Below, piece by piece: positions 21,572 to 29,208 of a DNA stretch of 29,434 nt. Position 1 is the stretch's first letter. Each line of letters begins with the position of its first letter. The position numbers were made by a program, and so were the translations under genes. This DNA comes from Bacteroidota bacterium (GTDB lineage Bacteria; Bacteroidota; Bacteroidia; Chitinophagales; Chitinophagaceae), in NCBI GenBank assembly GCA_023386235.1, contig JAEWKC010000027.1, positions 1 through 29,434 of the forward strand, given 5' to 3'. Under the pieces are notes generated by a model that made no database searches, was not told where the DNA came from, and worked only from the letters and a program-made list of their open reading frames with translations.

Positions 21572-22414
21572 TCATGATTTATTTATTTGTGCTTGTTCCC
21601 ATGCTATCATAGCAGATTTTCTTGCTGTGCCCCACATATATCCGCCAATGTTACCGGAACTTTGAATAACTCTGTGGCAGGGTATAAGAAAAGCTACCGG
21701 ATTGCTTCCTATGGCAGTACCTACCGCCCGCGAAGCATGCGCATTGCCAATGCTGTGTGCTATTTTTCCGTAAGAGGAAAGCGTGCCTAAGGGAATTTTC
21801 AATAAACTTTCCCATACTTTTAGCTGAAAAGCCGATCCCCTGAGGTGCAGCTTTATTTGCTGAATATCTTTGTTGTCGGCAGTAAAAATGGCTACAGCTC
21901 TTTGCTGCAATATATCCTGCTTAAAAGAATAATTTGCATTGGGAAAGTATTTTTTCAAAGTATCCACTGCAGAATTTTCTTCTTCGCAAAATGCCATGTA
22001 GCAAACGCCTTTGGCAGTAGATGCCACTATGAGCTTACCAAACAGGCTGTCGAAAAATGAATAGTTAATCGTTAAGCCGGCGGCGCCATTTTTATATTGC
22101 GCGGGAGTCATGCCTTCTATGCTTATAAAAAGATCGTGCAGCCTGCTTGTGCCGGATAGACCGGTTTCTAACGCTGTATCGAAGAGCGTGGCATTTTTAT
22201 TTTTCAATAAAGTTTTTGCATATTGAAGGGAGATGTATTGTAAGAACTTCTTAGGACTGGTGCCCGCCCACTCTGAGAACAGTTTTTGAAAATGTGCAGG
22301 GCTGAGATAAATGTGTGCAGCCACTTCTTCTAAAGATGGCTGCTGTTTAAAGTTGTTTTTTATATACTTTATGGCCTCTTCAATTTTTTTATAATTATAC
22401 GCTTGCTGATTCAT
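21572..22414 (-). CDS. AraC-type regulator fused to O6-methylguanine-DNA methyltransferase (Ada-like)
   Basis: The 280-residue protein joins an AraC helix-turn-helix domain (about 10-107; PSLEEVAAHIYLSPAHFQKLFSEWAG and GLSGTSRLHDLFISIEGMTPAQYK) to a methyltransferase domain (about 117-275). The latter ends with GTLSSYGKIAHSIGNAHASRAVGTAIGSNPVAFLIPCHRVI, with Cys246 as methyl acceptor. It resembles the C-terminal two thirds of E. coli Ada and lacks the N-terminal zinc domain that senses methyl phosphotriesters. It therefore probably repairs O6-methylguanine and may regulate, but by a different trigger. alkB follows after 3 bases. The overlapping CATG at its start is shared with the divergent strand. 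Confidence 0.9.
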   Translation of the reverse strand: MNQQAYNYKKIEEAIKYIKNNFKQQPSLEEVAAHIYLSPAHFQKLFSEWAGTSPKKFLQYISLQYAKTLLKNKNATLFDTALETGLSGTSRLHDLFISIEGMTPAQYKNGAAGLTINYSFFDSLFGKLIVASTAKGVCYMAFCEEENSAVDTLKKYFPNANYSFKQDILQQRAVAIFTADNKDIQQIKLHLRGSAFQLKVWESLLKIPLGTLSSYGKIAHSIGNAHASRAVGTAIGSNPVAFLIPCHRVIQSSGNIGGYMWGTARKSAMIAWEQAQINKS

Positions 22415-22469
22415 GTATACCTGTTATTACGGCAAAGTTCGGAACAATCATTGTAGAAAAAAATCCGAA

Positions 22470-23537
22470 ATGTGTGTATTTTTCTATGTTGAAAGATACG
22501 TGATTATCCACATAAACTTGTTTACATTTGTAAAAAATATCGGTCTGAAAAGAAGATACAAAATATTACTCAATTATATTATCGGGCCAGTTCTGTTTCT
22601 TGTTCTTTCTTTTTCTATTTATAAAAAGATAAAAGCACAGGAGAATCTTCCGGAAACATGGAGCGTACTAAAAGAGTCGCTATACGAACAGTGGCCGCTG
22701 CTTTTGTTAATGATAGCCTTAATGATAGTGAATTGGACGTTTGAAGCAAAGAAATGGCAGATACTCATTAGTCCGGTACAGAGAGTAAGTTTGTTCAAGG
22801 GGTTTAAAGCAGTATTATCGGGTTTGTCTTTCGGGTTGTTTATACCCAACGGCATGGGCGAATATTTAGGAAGAATGCTCTACCTCAATGAAGGCAACCG
22901 GCTAAAGTCGATTGCCGTGAGTTTTATGGGCAGCCTGTCGCAATTATTGATTACGCTGATTACCGGTGTATTGGGTTTGTATTATTTAATGTTTGTAAAG
23001 GATATCAATGTTGCGGGTGCTACAGGGCTTTCTTTTATCTGGTTTAAGGCATTGTTGTACGCGGTTTTCATTGCCATAGCGTTTTTTCTTTTTCTATATT
23101 TTAAGATAGGATGGGTTTCCGGGTTTTTTCAGAATATTCCATTTGTGTATAAGCACAGGTTTTTAATAGAAGCCTTAAAAACATTTGATACGCCAACGCT
23201 CTTTAAAGTCTTGTTTGTTTCATTACTAAGGTTTTCGGTATTTGTGCTGCAATACCTCTTGATGTTTTATCTTTTTAAAGTAGAAATAGCTTTAGCGTCA
23301 GCCATATCCAGCATTTGTGTAATGTTTTTACTTATAGCCATTGTGCCTACCATTCCTATTGCAGAATTAGGGGTAAGAGGTGAAATAAGCTTAATAATCT
23401 TTGGGATGTTAAGTACCAACACCATTGGCATACTTTCTGCGACCGTACTTATATGGCTGATAAATCTTATAGCCCCGGCAATGATCGGTAGCCTGTTTGT
23501 ATTAAGTGTTAAAGTCTTTAAAAAGAACGGGAGTTAA
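22470..23537 (+). CDS. Flippase-like integral membrane protein (lysylphosphatidylglycerol synthase TM family)
   Basis: This polytopic membrane protein has about eight hydrophobic segments, among them ILLNYIIGPVLFLVLSFSIY and WPLLLLMIALMIVNW. The motif FEAKKWQILISP and the glycine-rich stretch SGLSFGLFIPNGMGEYLGR are typical of the UPF0104/AglD-like family associated with lipid or glycan translocation. The substrate cannot be inferred. The start is uncertain: ATG 22470 gives 355 residues, ATG 22413 overlaps the divergent ada-like gene, and a TACATTTG promoter-like element at 22523-22530 suggests a later non-ATG start, such as one near KNIGLKRRYK. It is followed 52 bases later by a DUF3108 gene, probably co-transcribed. 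Confidence 0.8.
   Translation: MCVFFYVERYVIIHINLFTFVKNIGLKRRYKILLNYIIGPVLFLVLSFSIYKKIKAQENLPETWSVLKESLYEQWPLLLLMIALMIVNWTFEAKKWQILISPVQRVSLFKGFKAVLSGLSFGLFIPNGMGEYLGRMLYLNEGNRLKSIAVSFMGSLSQLLITLITGVLGLYYLMFVKDINVAGATGLSFIWFKALLYAVFIAIAFFLFLYFKIGWVSGFFQNIPFVYKHRFLIEALKTFDTPTLFKVLFVSLLRFSVFVLQYLLMFYLFKVEIALASAISSICVMFLLIAIVPTIPIAELGVRGEISLIIFGMLSTNTIGILSATVLIWLINLIAPAMIGSLFVLSVKVFKKNGS
22523..22530 (+). promoter_or_regulatory. -7-like element within the 5' part of the flippase-like frame
   Basis: TACATTTG matches TAnnTTTG exactly but lies inside the longest version of the coding frame. If used, the real start codon is downstream and non-ATG. No matching -33 element was found. Confidence 0.3.
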
Positions 23538-23589
23538 ACTTAAAATATGTAATTTGCTCTAAAGATAGACCAACAGATTTTATAAAACG

Positions 23590-24429
23590 ATGAGAATTGT
23601 ATTTACAACCATACTGAAAAGCCTTGTTATTTTTATTTTTTTTACATCCTTTACGCAGTCTGATTCTATTGAGAAATCAACTATTTCAACGCAGTCGGGA
23701 GGCAACTTTTGTGGTATGACCAATACCGCTTTCGCCTCAGGGGAGCGGCTTACAATAAATGTATATTACACTGTATTAGGCTTATATATACATGCCGGTG
23801 TGCTTACGATGAATACAACACAGACTACACTAAACGGCAAGTCGGTATACAATGCCAAAGCTTTTGGCCGTACCTTATCGGGATACGATAAGATATTTAA
23901 AGTGCGCGATACTTATGAAACTTATATGAATACAAGTAATCTTCAGTCAGAGAAGTTTGTAAGAAGAGTACAGGAAGGAAAATATAAAAGCAGTGAAGAT
24001 TACACTTTTAATAATGCCGCCAATACTGTAAGAACCTCTAACAAAACCGTTCGTGTGCCGGATTGCACAATGGATGTGGTTACAGCCATATACAATGCCA
24101 GAAATATTGATTTTTCAAAGTACAGCGCCGGACAAAAAATTCCTTTTAAAATTATTATAGACGAGAAGGTACAGAATCTTTATATAAGATATATGGGAAA
24201 AGAAACGGTTTCTACGAGGCTTGGTAAATTCCGTGCTATAAAAGTAAAGCCATTGCTGGTTCAGGGCAATACATTTTCCGGCGGCGAGAAAATGACCATC
24301 TGGTTTAGTGACGATGGCAACCGGGTGCCGCTACGAGTTGAAAGCGCTTTGGCTGTGGGCAGCGTAAAAGCTGACCTGATGAGCTACAAAGGGCTGCGCT
24401 ACGGTTCTATAGCTTCCAGGGTGAAATAA
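23590..24429 (+). CDS. DUF3108 domain-containing exported protein
   Basis: The 279-residue protein starts MRIVFTTILKSLVIFIFFTSFTQS, a signal peptide, and then carries ASGERLTINVYYTVLGLYIHAGVLTM, the opening of the DUF3108 beta-rich fold. Further typical segments are DTYETYMNTSNLQSEKFVRRVQEGKY, PDCTMDVVTAIYNARNIDF and SGGEKMTIWFSDDGNRVPLRVES. The family is periplasmic or outer-membrane-associated and common in Gram-negatives; its biochemical role is not established. It follows the flippase-like gene by 52 bases on the same strand, which may point to a shared cell-envelope function. Position of the signal cleavage is not clear. Confidence 0.85.
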   Translation: MRIVFTTILKSLVIFIFFTSFTQSDSIEKSTISTQSGGNFCGMTNTAFASGERLTINVYYTVLGLYIHAGVLTMNTTQTTLNGKSVYNAKAFGRTLSGYDKIFKVRDTYETYMNTSNLQSEKFVRRVQEGKYKSSEDYTFNNAANTVRTSNKTVRVPDCTMDVVTAIYNARNIDFSKYSAGQKIPFKIIIDEKVQNLYIRYMGKETVSTRLGKFRAIKVKPLLVQGNTFSGGEKMTIWFSDDGNRVPLRVESALAVGSVKADLMSYKGLRYGSIASRVK

Positions 24430-24442
24430 AAGTCATTATACT

Positions 24443-26260
24443 TTATTTTGTTTTTTCCTCGGCGTAGATGTGCGCAATTTCCTCGGCATATTTTTCTGCA
24501 ATTATTTTTCTTTTAAGGCTTAGCTTGGGAGAAAGCTCTCCGGTGTCTACCGTCCATTCGTCTTGCAGCAGTTTGTATTTTTTTATTTGTTCTACTTTAT
24601 TAAAGTTTTTATTTATTCTGGTAATAATGCGTGTATACACATTAATTATGTCTTTGTGCCTGATAGCTTCTTCATTGGTGGTGAAGGGTATATTTTTTTC
24701 TTCCATGTAGGATTTCAGAATATGAAAAGCCGGAACAATAAGAGCTCCTACAAACTTTTCGCCATCGCCTACCACCATCGCCTGTTCAATGAGCGCGCTT
24801 TCTTTCAGCTTGCTTTCTATGGGTTGTGGAGCTACATATTTACCGCCGCTTGTTTTAAATATTTCTTTCTTTCTATCTGTTATTTTAATATATTTATTTT
24901 CAACCCATACACCAATATCTCCTGTGTGCAGCCAGCCGTCAATCACTGTTTCGGCGGTTAGTTCCGGCTGTTTATAATATCCCATCATTACGCAGGGCCC
25001 CTTTACGCAAATTTCTCCGTCTTCTGCTATTTTCACTTCCTGGTCACCATAAGGTACACCCACCGTTCCTATTTTCAACTCATTATTTACTTGCCTGTTG
25101 GCTGCAATTACCGGGCTGTTTTCTGTAGGTCCGTATCCTTCTATAACGTTGATTTTAGCAGCATGAAAAATGCGTAAAAGCCTTTCCTGGCAAGCTGCTC
25201 CGCCTGCAACGATCAGCTCAACTTTTCCTCCAAGCGCCTTTCGCCATTTATTATATATCAGCTTGTCGGCCAGTCGCAACTGAAATTTGTAAAAGCTTGA
25301 GAGTTTTTTATGATTATCGTATTTTTGAGCTACACCAACAGACCAAAAAAAGATTTTTCTTTTCAATAAAGACAAGCTTCTGCCGGTAGTCAGAATTTTC
25401 TCAAACACTTTTTCCAGCAAGCGCGGAACGGTTGTAAACACATTGGGTCGCACATCTTTCAAATATTCACCAATTAGTGAAATATCTGTTACATAATAAA
25501 TGCTTACTCCGCTTAGGATGTAAAAATAATTTACTACTCTTTCAAATACATGGTTGAGCGGAAGAAAGCTTATCGCTTTCCACTCCGGAGCATCAGGAAA
25601 AGGAAGGTCTCGTTTATCAAAAATTAAATTGGAAACAATATTTTTATGAGACAGCATTACGCCTTTAGGAAGTCCGGTAGTGCCAGAGGTGTAGATGATA
25701 GTAGCGATTCTTTCCGGCTGTATTTCTGCTTTTATTGCGCTTATTTTTGATGTACAGGCTTCATCAGCATTTTTCAACAATGTTTTCCAATTAGTTATAC
25801 GTGTTGTGTCAAAGCTAAAAATTTCTTTTACGGTTGTGGCTTCTGATATGCAAGTATCAAACTTGTCCAGAATATCTTCATCGCCAATGAACACCAGCTT
25901 TGCTTCGCTTTCGTTGAGAATGTAGTTGAGCTCAGTAGGGTTGGTGGTAGGATAAACAGGAACGAGTACTGCGCCCACTTGCTGCACCGCTAAATCAAGC
26001 ATTATCCATTCGGGCCGGTTCTGGCTTATTACCACAATTTTATCTACACCTTCGGGAGTATGGTCTTTAAAGCCAATACCCATTTCCAGCAAGCCGCAAC
26101 TTAGCTGATCCACAATGTTTTTAACATCCTGCGTACTGTATTTTATCCATTTGCTTCCTTCTTTTATACAAAGCATATCGCTTTTTGGAAACTTCTGCAA
26201 CTGTACATCTACAATATCAAAAAGGCGCGAAAAAGCAGATCCGTTATTCATGTTAAGCAT
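24443..26260 (-). CDS. Long-chain fatty acid--CoA ligase (AMP-binding)
   Basis: The 605-residue enzyme activates fatty acids to acyl-CoA via an acyl-adenylate. Core motifs are the P-loop-like ATIIYTSGTTGLPKGVMLSHKN (residues 186-207), PLNHVFERV, the A5-like VIEGYGPTENSPV, DGWLHTGDIGVW, and ITDRKKEIFKTSGGKYVAPQPIES. The insertion between 205 and 380 and overall size resemble the bacterial long-chain (FadD15-type) group rather than acetyl-CoA synthetase. Two ATGs are possible, 26260 and 26251. It converges on the DUF3108 gene with 13 bases between their stops. No beta-oxidation genes are adjacent, so it may serve membrane lipid recycling. Confidence 0.93.
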   Translation of the reverse strand: MLNMNNGSAFSRLFDIVDVQLQKFPKSDMLCIKEGSKWIKYSTQDVKNIVDQLSCGLLEMGIGFKDHTPEGVDKIVVISQNRPEWIMLDLAVQQVGAVLVPVYPTTNPTELNYILNESEAKLVFIGDEDILDKFDTCISEATTVKEIFSFDTTRITNWKTLLKNADEACTSKISAIKAEIQPERIATIIYTSGTTGLPKGVMLSHKNIVSNLIFDKRDLPFPDAPEWKAISFLPLNHVFERVVNYFYILSGVSIYYVTDISLIGEYLKDVRPNVFTTVPRLLEKVFEKILTTGRSLSLLKRKIFFWSVGVAQKYDNHKKLSSFYKFQLRLADKLIYNKWRKALGGKVELIVAGGAACQERLLRIFHAAKINVIEGYGPTENSPVIAANRQVNNELKIGTVGVPYGDQEVKIAEDGEICVKGPCVMMGYYKQPELTAETVIDGWLHTGDIGVWVENKYIKITDRKKEIFKTSGGKYVAPQPIESKLKESALIEQAMVVGDGEKFVGALIVPAFHILKSYMEEKNIPFTTNEEAIRHKDIINVYTRIITRINKNFNKVEQIKKYKLLQDEWTVDTGELSPKLSLKRKIIAEKYAEEIAHIYAEEKTK

Positions 26261-26429
26261 ATTGTTTTTAAGAATTGTAAGTACAATGATTATGCGTGCA
26301 TATTTTCATTGTGTGATCTTATATTCTATTGCCTTAAAAAAAATAGTTATTATAAATTGATTACCAAAAAACAAGGTTTTCAAAAATACAATTTTATTAT
26401 TTTTCTTTTATAAATAATTTCAAAAGATG

Positions 26430-26437
26430 TACTTTTG
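26430..26437 (+). promoter_or_regulatory. -7 promoter element of the tRNA-Leu pair
   Basis: TACTTTTG fits TAnnTTTG and ends 13 bases before the first tRNA, a spacing suited to a short precursor leader. Confidence 0.5.
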
Positions 26438-26450
26438 CTCTCCATCAAGC

Positions 26451-26535
26451 GCGGAGGTGGCGAAACTGGTAGACGCACTACTTTGAGGTGGTAGCGCCTG
26501 TAACGGGCGTGGGAGTTCGAATCTCCTCCTCCGCA
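26451..26535 (+). tRNA. tRNA-Leu (anticodon GAG)
   Basis: The 85-base gene folds as a class II tRNA. The acceptor is GCGGAGG with CCTCCGC, discriminator A. The anticodon arm CTACT-TTGAGGT-GGTAG gives anticodon GAG, reading CUC and CUU codons. The D-loop has CTGGTAGACGC, a long variable arm (GCGCCTGTAACGGGCG) follows, and the T arm is GGGAG-TTCGAAT-CTCCT. CCA is not encoded. The second tRNA-Leu follows 26 bases later. Confidence 0.93.
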
Positions 26536-26561
26536 CTCAATTGTTTTTGATGAATTTTATT

Positions 26562-26645
26562 GCGGAGGTGGCGAAATTGGTAGACGCACTACATTCAGGA
26601 TGTAGCGCCCGCAAGGGCATGGGAGTTCGACTCTCCTCTTCCGCA
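26562..26645 (+). tRNA. tRNA-Leu (anticodon CAG)
   Basis: The 84-base gene has the same acceptor 5' strand GCGGAGG, pairing with CTTCCGC with one G-T pair. The anticodon arm CTACA-TTCAGGA-TGTAG gives anticodon CAG, reading CUG. It has a long variable arm (GCGCCCGCAAGGGCA) and T arm GGGAG-TTCGACT-CTCCT. It is nearly identical to the preceding tRNA except in the anticodon arm, variable arm and a few stem pairs, consistent with tandem duplication. CCA is not encoded. Confidence 0.93.
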
Positions 26646-26805
26646 CATATAATAGCTGCTTATTACATTTCTTTGTTTAAAAAAAATTGCCACTCCGGAT
26701 AGCGAAGAACCTGTATATGAAAACAGCTTCTTCTCTGCTATTCAGAATGACAACATATTGTAAGCAACAACGCTGCCGCTTATTTTATAGGAATTTTAAT
26801 TAATC

Positions 26806-27009
26806 TTATCGATTGATATATTGCGTTGTATCAATGGGAAGATCCGTTGTGTCTACGGGCAGCTTTGTTGTATCCGGTACGGGTTCATGTTTTGGAGGAA
26901 GCGTATCTTGTACGTTGTTTTTATTTTCGTCAGAAGAATTGGTTCCTGCAAATGCAAAACCAGCTGTAAATATGCTGCCTACTAATAATAATTTGAATGT
27001 CTTTTTCAT
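26806..27009 (-). CDS. Small secreted Pro/Asp/Thr-rich protein
   Basis: The 67-residue product begins MKKTFKLLLVGSIFTAGFAFA, a textbook signal peptide ending AFA. The mature part, about 45 residues, is rich in Asp, Thr and Pro, with repeats around PDTT, PVDTTD and PIDTT. It has no cysteine and no recognised domain. It lies downstream of the ECF sigma factor on the same strand, with about 155 bases between. A 7-bp hairpin (27041-27047 with 27053-27059) lies in its probable leader. Similar tiny D/T-rich exported proteins are common but uncharacterised in Bacteroidota. Confidence 0.6.
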   Translation of the reverse strand: MKKTFKLLLVGSIFTAGFAFAGTNSSDENKNNVQDTLPPKHEPVPDTTKLPVDTTDLPIDTTQYINR

Positions 27010-27164
27010 AAATAAAAATATTTTTTGTTTTAAATAACTCTTCAGTTTTTGTAACTGAAAATAAAATGTGATTTATAGTTAGTCGCTGGCAGAAGCCAAT
27101 ACTGACAAGCTTTTTACTACTTTGAGAGAAGTTTGTGACAATTAAAAAATATTTTTGCTTACTG

Positions 27165-27674
27165 CTAAATATTATTAAATGCTATTAATTTATCTTTCAG
27201 AAGCAGCTTGGCGCGGCGCATTATCTGCCAATAATTTTCTTTGGAAATATTGTATAGCTCGCATATTTCAGTGCTGTTTTTTTCTTCAAAATACTTAGCT
27301 AATAACACTTTGCGCCATAAGCGAGGTAAAGAAGCCAGCGCTCTTTTATAAATGCGCAAGAAGTCCGGGTCGTCTAACAAATGGAAATCTTCTACGCTCT
27401 CACTTTCTTTGTTTTCTTCTATATCCGTTTCAGCGGAATTTGTTTTCCTGTAATGATCAACGATTTTTTTTCTGAGAATGGCGTATAGCCAGGTGCGCGC
27501 CGAACTTTGTTTTTTAAAAACATCGTATCCTTGCATTGCAGCAAGAAATGTTTCCTGCAAAATATCTTGCGCGTACATAGCGTTTTTCACACTTTTTAAT
27601 GCGTAGCTGTACATTTCGTCGTAAAAAGAAATAAACCAATTGGCAAACTCCCTTCTGTTATTTGTTGGTTCCAC
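27165..27674 (-). CDS. ECF-type RNA polymerase sigma factor
   Basis: The 169-residue protein has sigma region 2 (NWFISFYDEMYSYALKSV, DILQETFLAAMQGYDVF, and ARTWLYAILRKKIVDHYRK) and region 4 (ALASLPRLWRKVLLAKYFEEKNSTEICELYNISKENYWQIMRRAKLLLKDKL), separated by an acidic linker. The start is GTG at 27672-27674, since the upstream frame reaches a TAA and no ATG precedes region 2. A cognate anti-sigma gene is not adjacent; the nearest same-strand gene encodes the small secreted protein at 26806-27009. What signal it answers to is unknown. Confidence 0.88.
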   Translation of the reverse strand: MEPTNNRREFANWFISFYDEMYSYALKSVKNAMYAQDILQETFLAAMQGYDVFKKQSSARTWLYAILRKKIVDHYRKTNSAETDIEENKESESVEDFHLLDDPDFLRIYKRALASLPRLWRKVLLAKYFEEKNSTEICELYNISKENYWQIMRRAKLLLKDKLIAFNNI

Positions 27675-27909
27675 ACACGAATGATTTTATAAGTTAATTA
27701 TCAAGTAGTGTATAGATATGGCATAAGCTTTCTTGCTGTGTTTATAGTTAGATGATTTTTTAAAAAGTGAAAGTAGTACTTTGGCTAATACAAAAACAGA
27801 GATTAACATTACAATAATTTATGCAGATGAATGAGATATAATGAAATCTAAAAATTAATATGCTAACTTGTTTAGCAAAAATCTGTAAATTGCAGCAAAG
27901 AAATTTGAT

Positions 27910-29208
27910 ATGTCAAAAAAGATAAAATGCCCCGGATGCTCGTATGAATTCCCTTTAGAAGATGCTTTAAAAGATGAAGTAAAGGATATTCTGGAAAAGG
28001 AAAAGCAAACCTATCGCGAGCAAATGATGAAATATAAACAACAGCGCGAAGAGGAGTTTAAGCAGAAAGAAAACGAACTTTTAAAGAAAGAAGAAACTTA
28101 TAAAAAACAGGCCGAAGAACAGTTGGTTGTGTACGAAAAAAAATTGAAAGAAGAGTTTTTGCATAGACAAAAACAACAGCAGGAAGAGCTAAAAAAATCT
28201 ATAGCAGGAGACTTTGAAAATAAAATAAAATTGCTGGAAGACTCTGTAAAAGAAAACGAAGAAAGGCTGAAAATATCGCGCCGGAAAGAACTGGAGTTTT
28301 TACAAAAAGAAAAAGAATTAAAACAAAAAGAAGTAGACCTAGAGATACAGGTGCAGCGACAGTTGCTGCAAGAACGAGAACAATTAAAAGAACAATTACA
28401 AAAAGAAGAGTTAGAAAAAGCGGCATTCAAAGATGAGCAGCACAACCTGCAAATAAAAGAGCTTAAAAAACAACTGGAAGACCAGAAAAAGCTTGCGGAA
28501 GAAATGAAACGTAAAGCAGAGCAGGGCAGCATGCAGCTGCAGGGAGAAGTACAGGAGCTGGAACTGGAAAGCATATTGCGCAATACTTTTATTTATGATG
28601 ATATTGTGGAAGTTCCGAAAGGCACGGTTGGCGCGGATTGTATACAGATAGTCAGAACCCAGTTGGGATTAGAAGCGGGAAAAATAATTTATGAAAGTAA
28701 ACGTACCAAAAATTTTACCAACGACTGGATTGAAAAACTAAAAGCAGATATGCGCAGCCTTAGCGCAGATATAGCCATTATAGTAACGCAGGTTTTACCA
28801 AAAGACATGGATCGTTTTGGAGAAAAGGACGGCATTTATATTTGTACTTTTTCTGAAGTAAAAAGTGTGGTGCTATTGTTGCGCAATGGTATTTTAAAAG
28901 TTGCCGAAGCTAAAAAAAGCCAGGAAAATAAAGGCGAGAAAATGGTAATGCTTTACGATTATCTTACCGGCAACGAATTTGTACAACAATGGAAAGCCAT
29001 AAGGGAAGGCTTTCTTTCTATGAAGCTAAGCATTCAAAAAGAGAGAGATGCTATGGAAAAACTCTGGAAAAAACGAGAAAAAGAGCTGGAAAAAGTTTTG
29101 CTTAATGCCGCGCATATCGGAGGATCCATTGAAGGTATTGCCGGTTCAGATACTGTAAACATGCGTCTTCTGGAAGATGGCGAAGAAGATATGCTGCTAC
29201 AGGATTAG
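27910..29208 (+). CDS. DUF2130 protein: zinc-ribbon-like N-terminus, coiled coil, predicted PD-(D/E)xK nuclease-like domain
   Basis: The 432-residue protein starts MSKKIKCPGCSYEFPLEDAL, with a CxxC pair at residues 7 and 10 that may be half of a zinc site or a remnant. Residues about 22-215 are highly charged and heptad-like, an extended coiled coil. Residues about 218-400 form the DUF2130 domain: ILRNTFIYDDIVEVPKGTVGADCIQIV, then KIIYESKRTKNF, in which Asp243, Glu262 and Lys264 fit the D...ExK core of PD-(D/E)xK nucleases. Function is unknown. It is not beside restriction or defence genes here. Its last 4 bases overlap the convergent Omp85-like gene. Confidence 0.85.
   Translation: MSKKIKCPGCSYEFPLEDALKDEVKDILEKEKQTYREQMMKYKQQREEEFKQKENELLKKEETYKKQAEEQLVVYEKKLKEEFLHRQKQQQEELKKSIAGDFENKIKLLEDSVKENEERLKISRRKELEFLQKEKELKQKEVDLEIQVQRQLLQEREQLKEQLQKEELEKAAFKDEQHNLQIKELKKQLEDQKKLAEEMKRKAEQGSMQLQGEVQELELESILRNTFIYDDIVEVPKGTVGADCIQIVRTQLGLEAGKIIYESKRTKNFTNDWIEKLKADMRSLSADIAIIVTQVLPKDMDRFGEKDGIYICTFSEVKSVVLLLRNGILKVAEAKKSQENKGEKMVMLYDYLTGNEFVQQWKAIREGFLSMKLSIQKERDAMEKLWKKREKELEKVLLNAAHIGGSIEGIAGSDTVNMRLLEDGEEDMLLQD

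Noticed and set aside
27041..27059. TTCAGTT/AACTGAA hairpin upstream of the small secreted protein
   Set aside because: It is AT-rich and short; a regulatory role cannot be separated from chance.
28098..28583. Minus-strand 161-residue frame rich in Ser and Cys
   Set aside because: It is the complement of the Lys/Glu-rich coiled coil of the DUF2130 gene; its low-complexity composition is a shadow effect.
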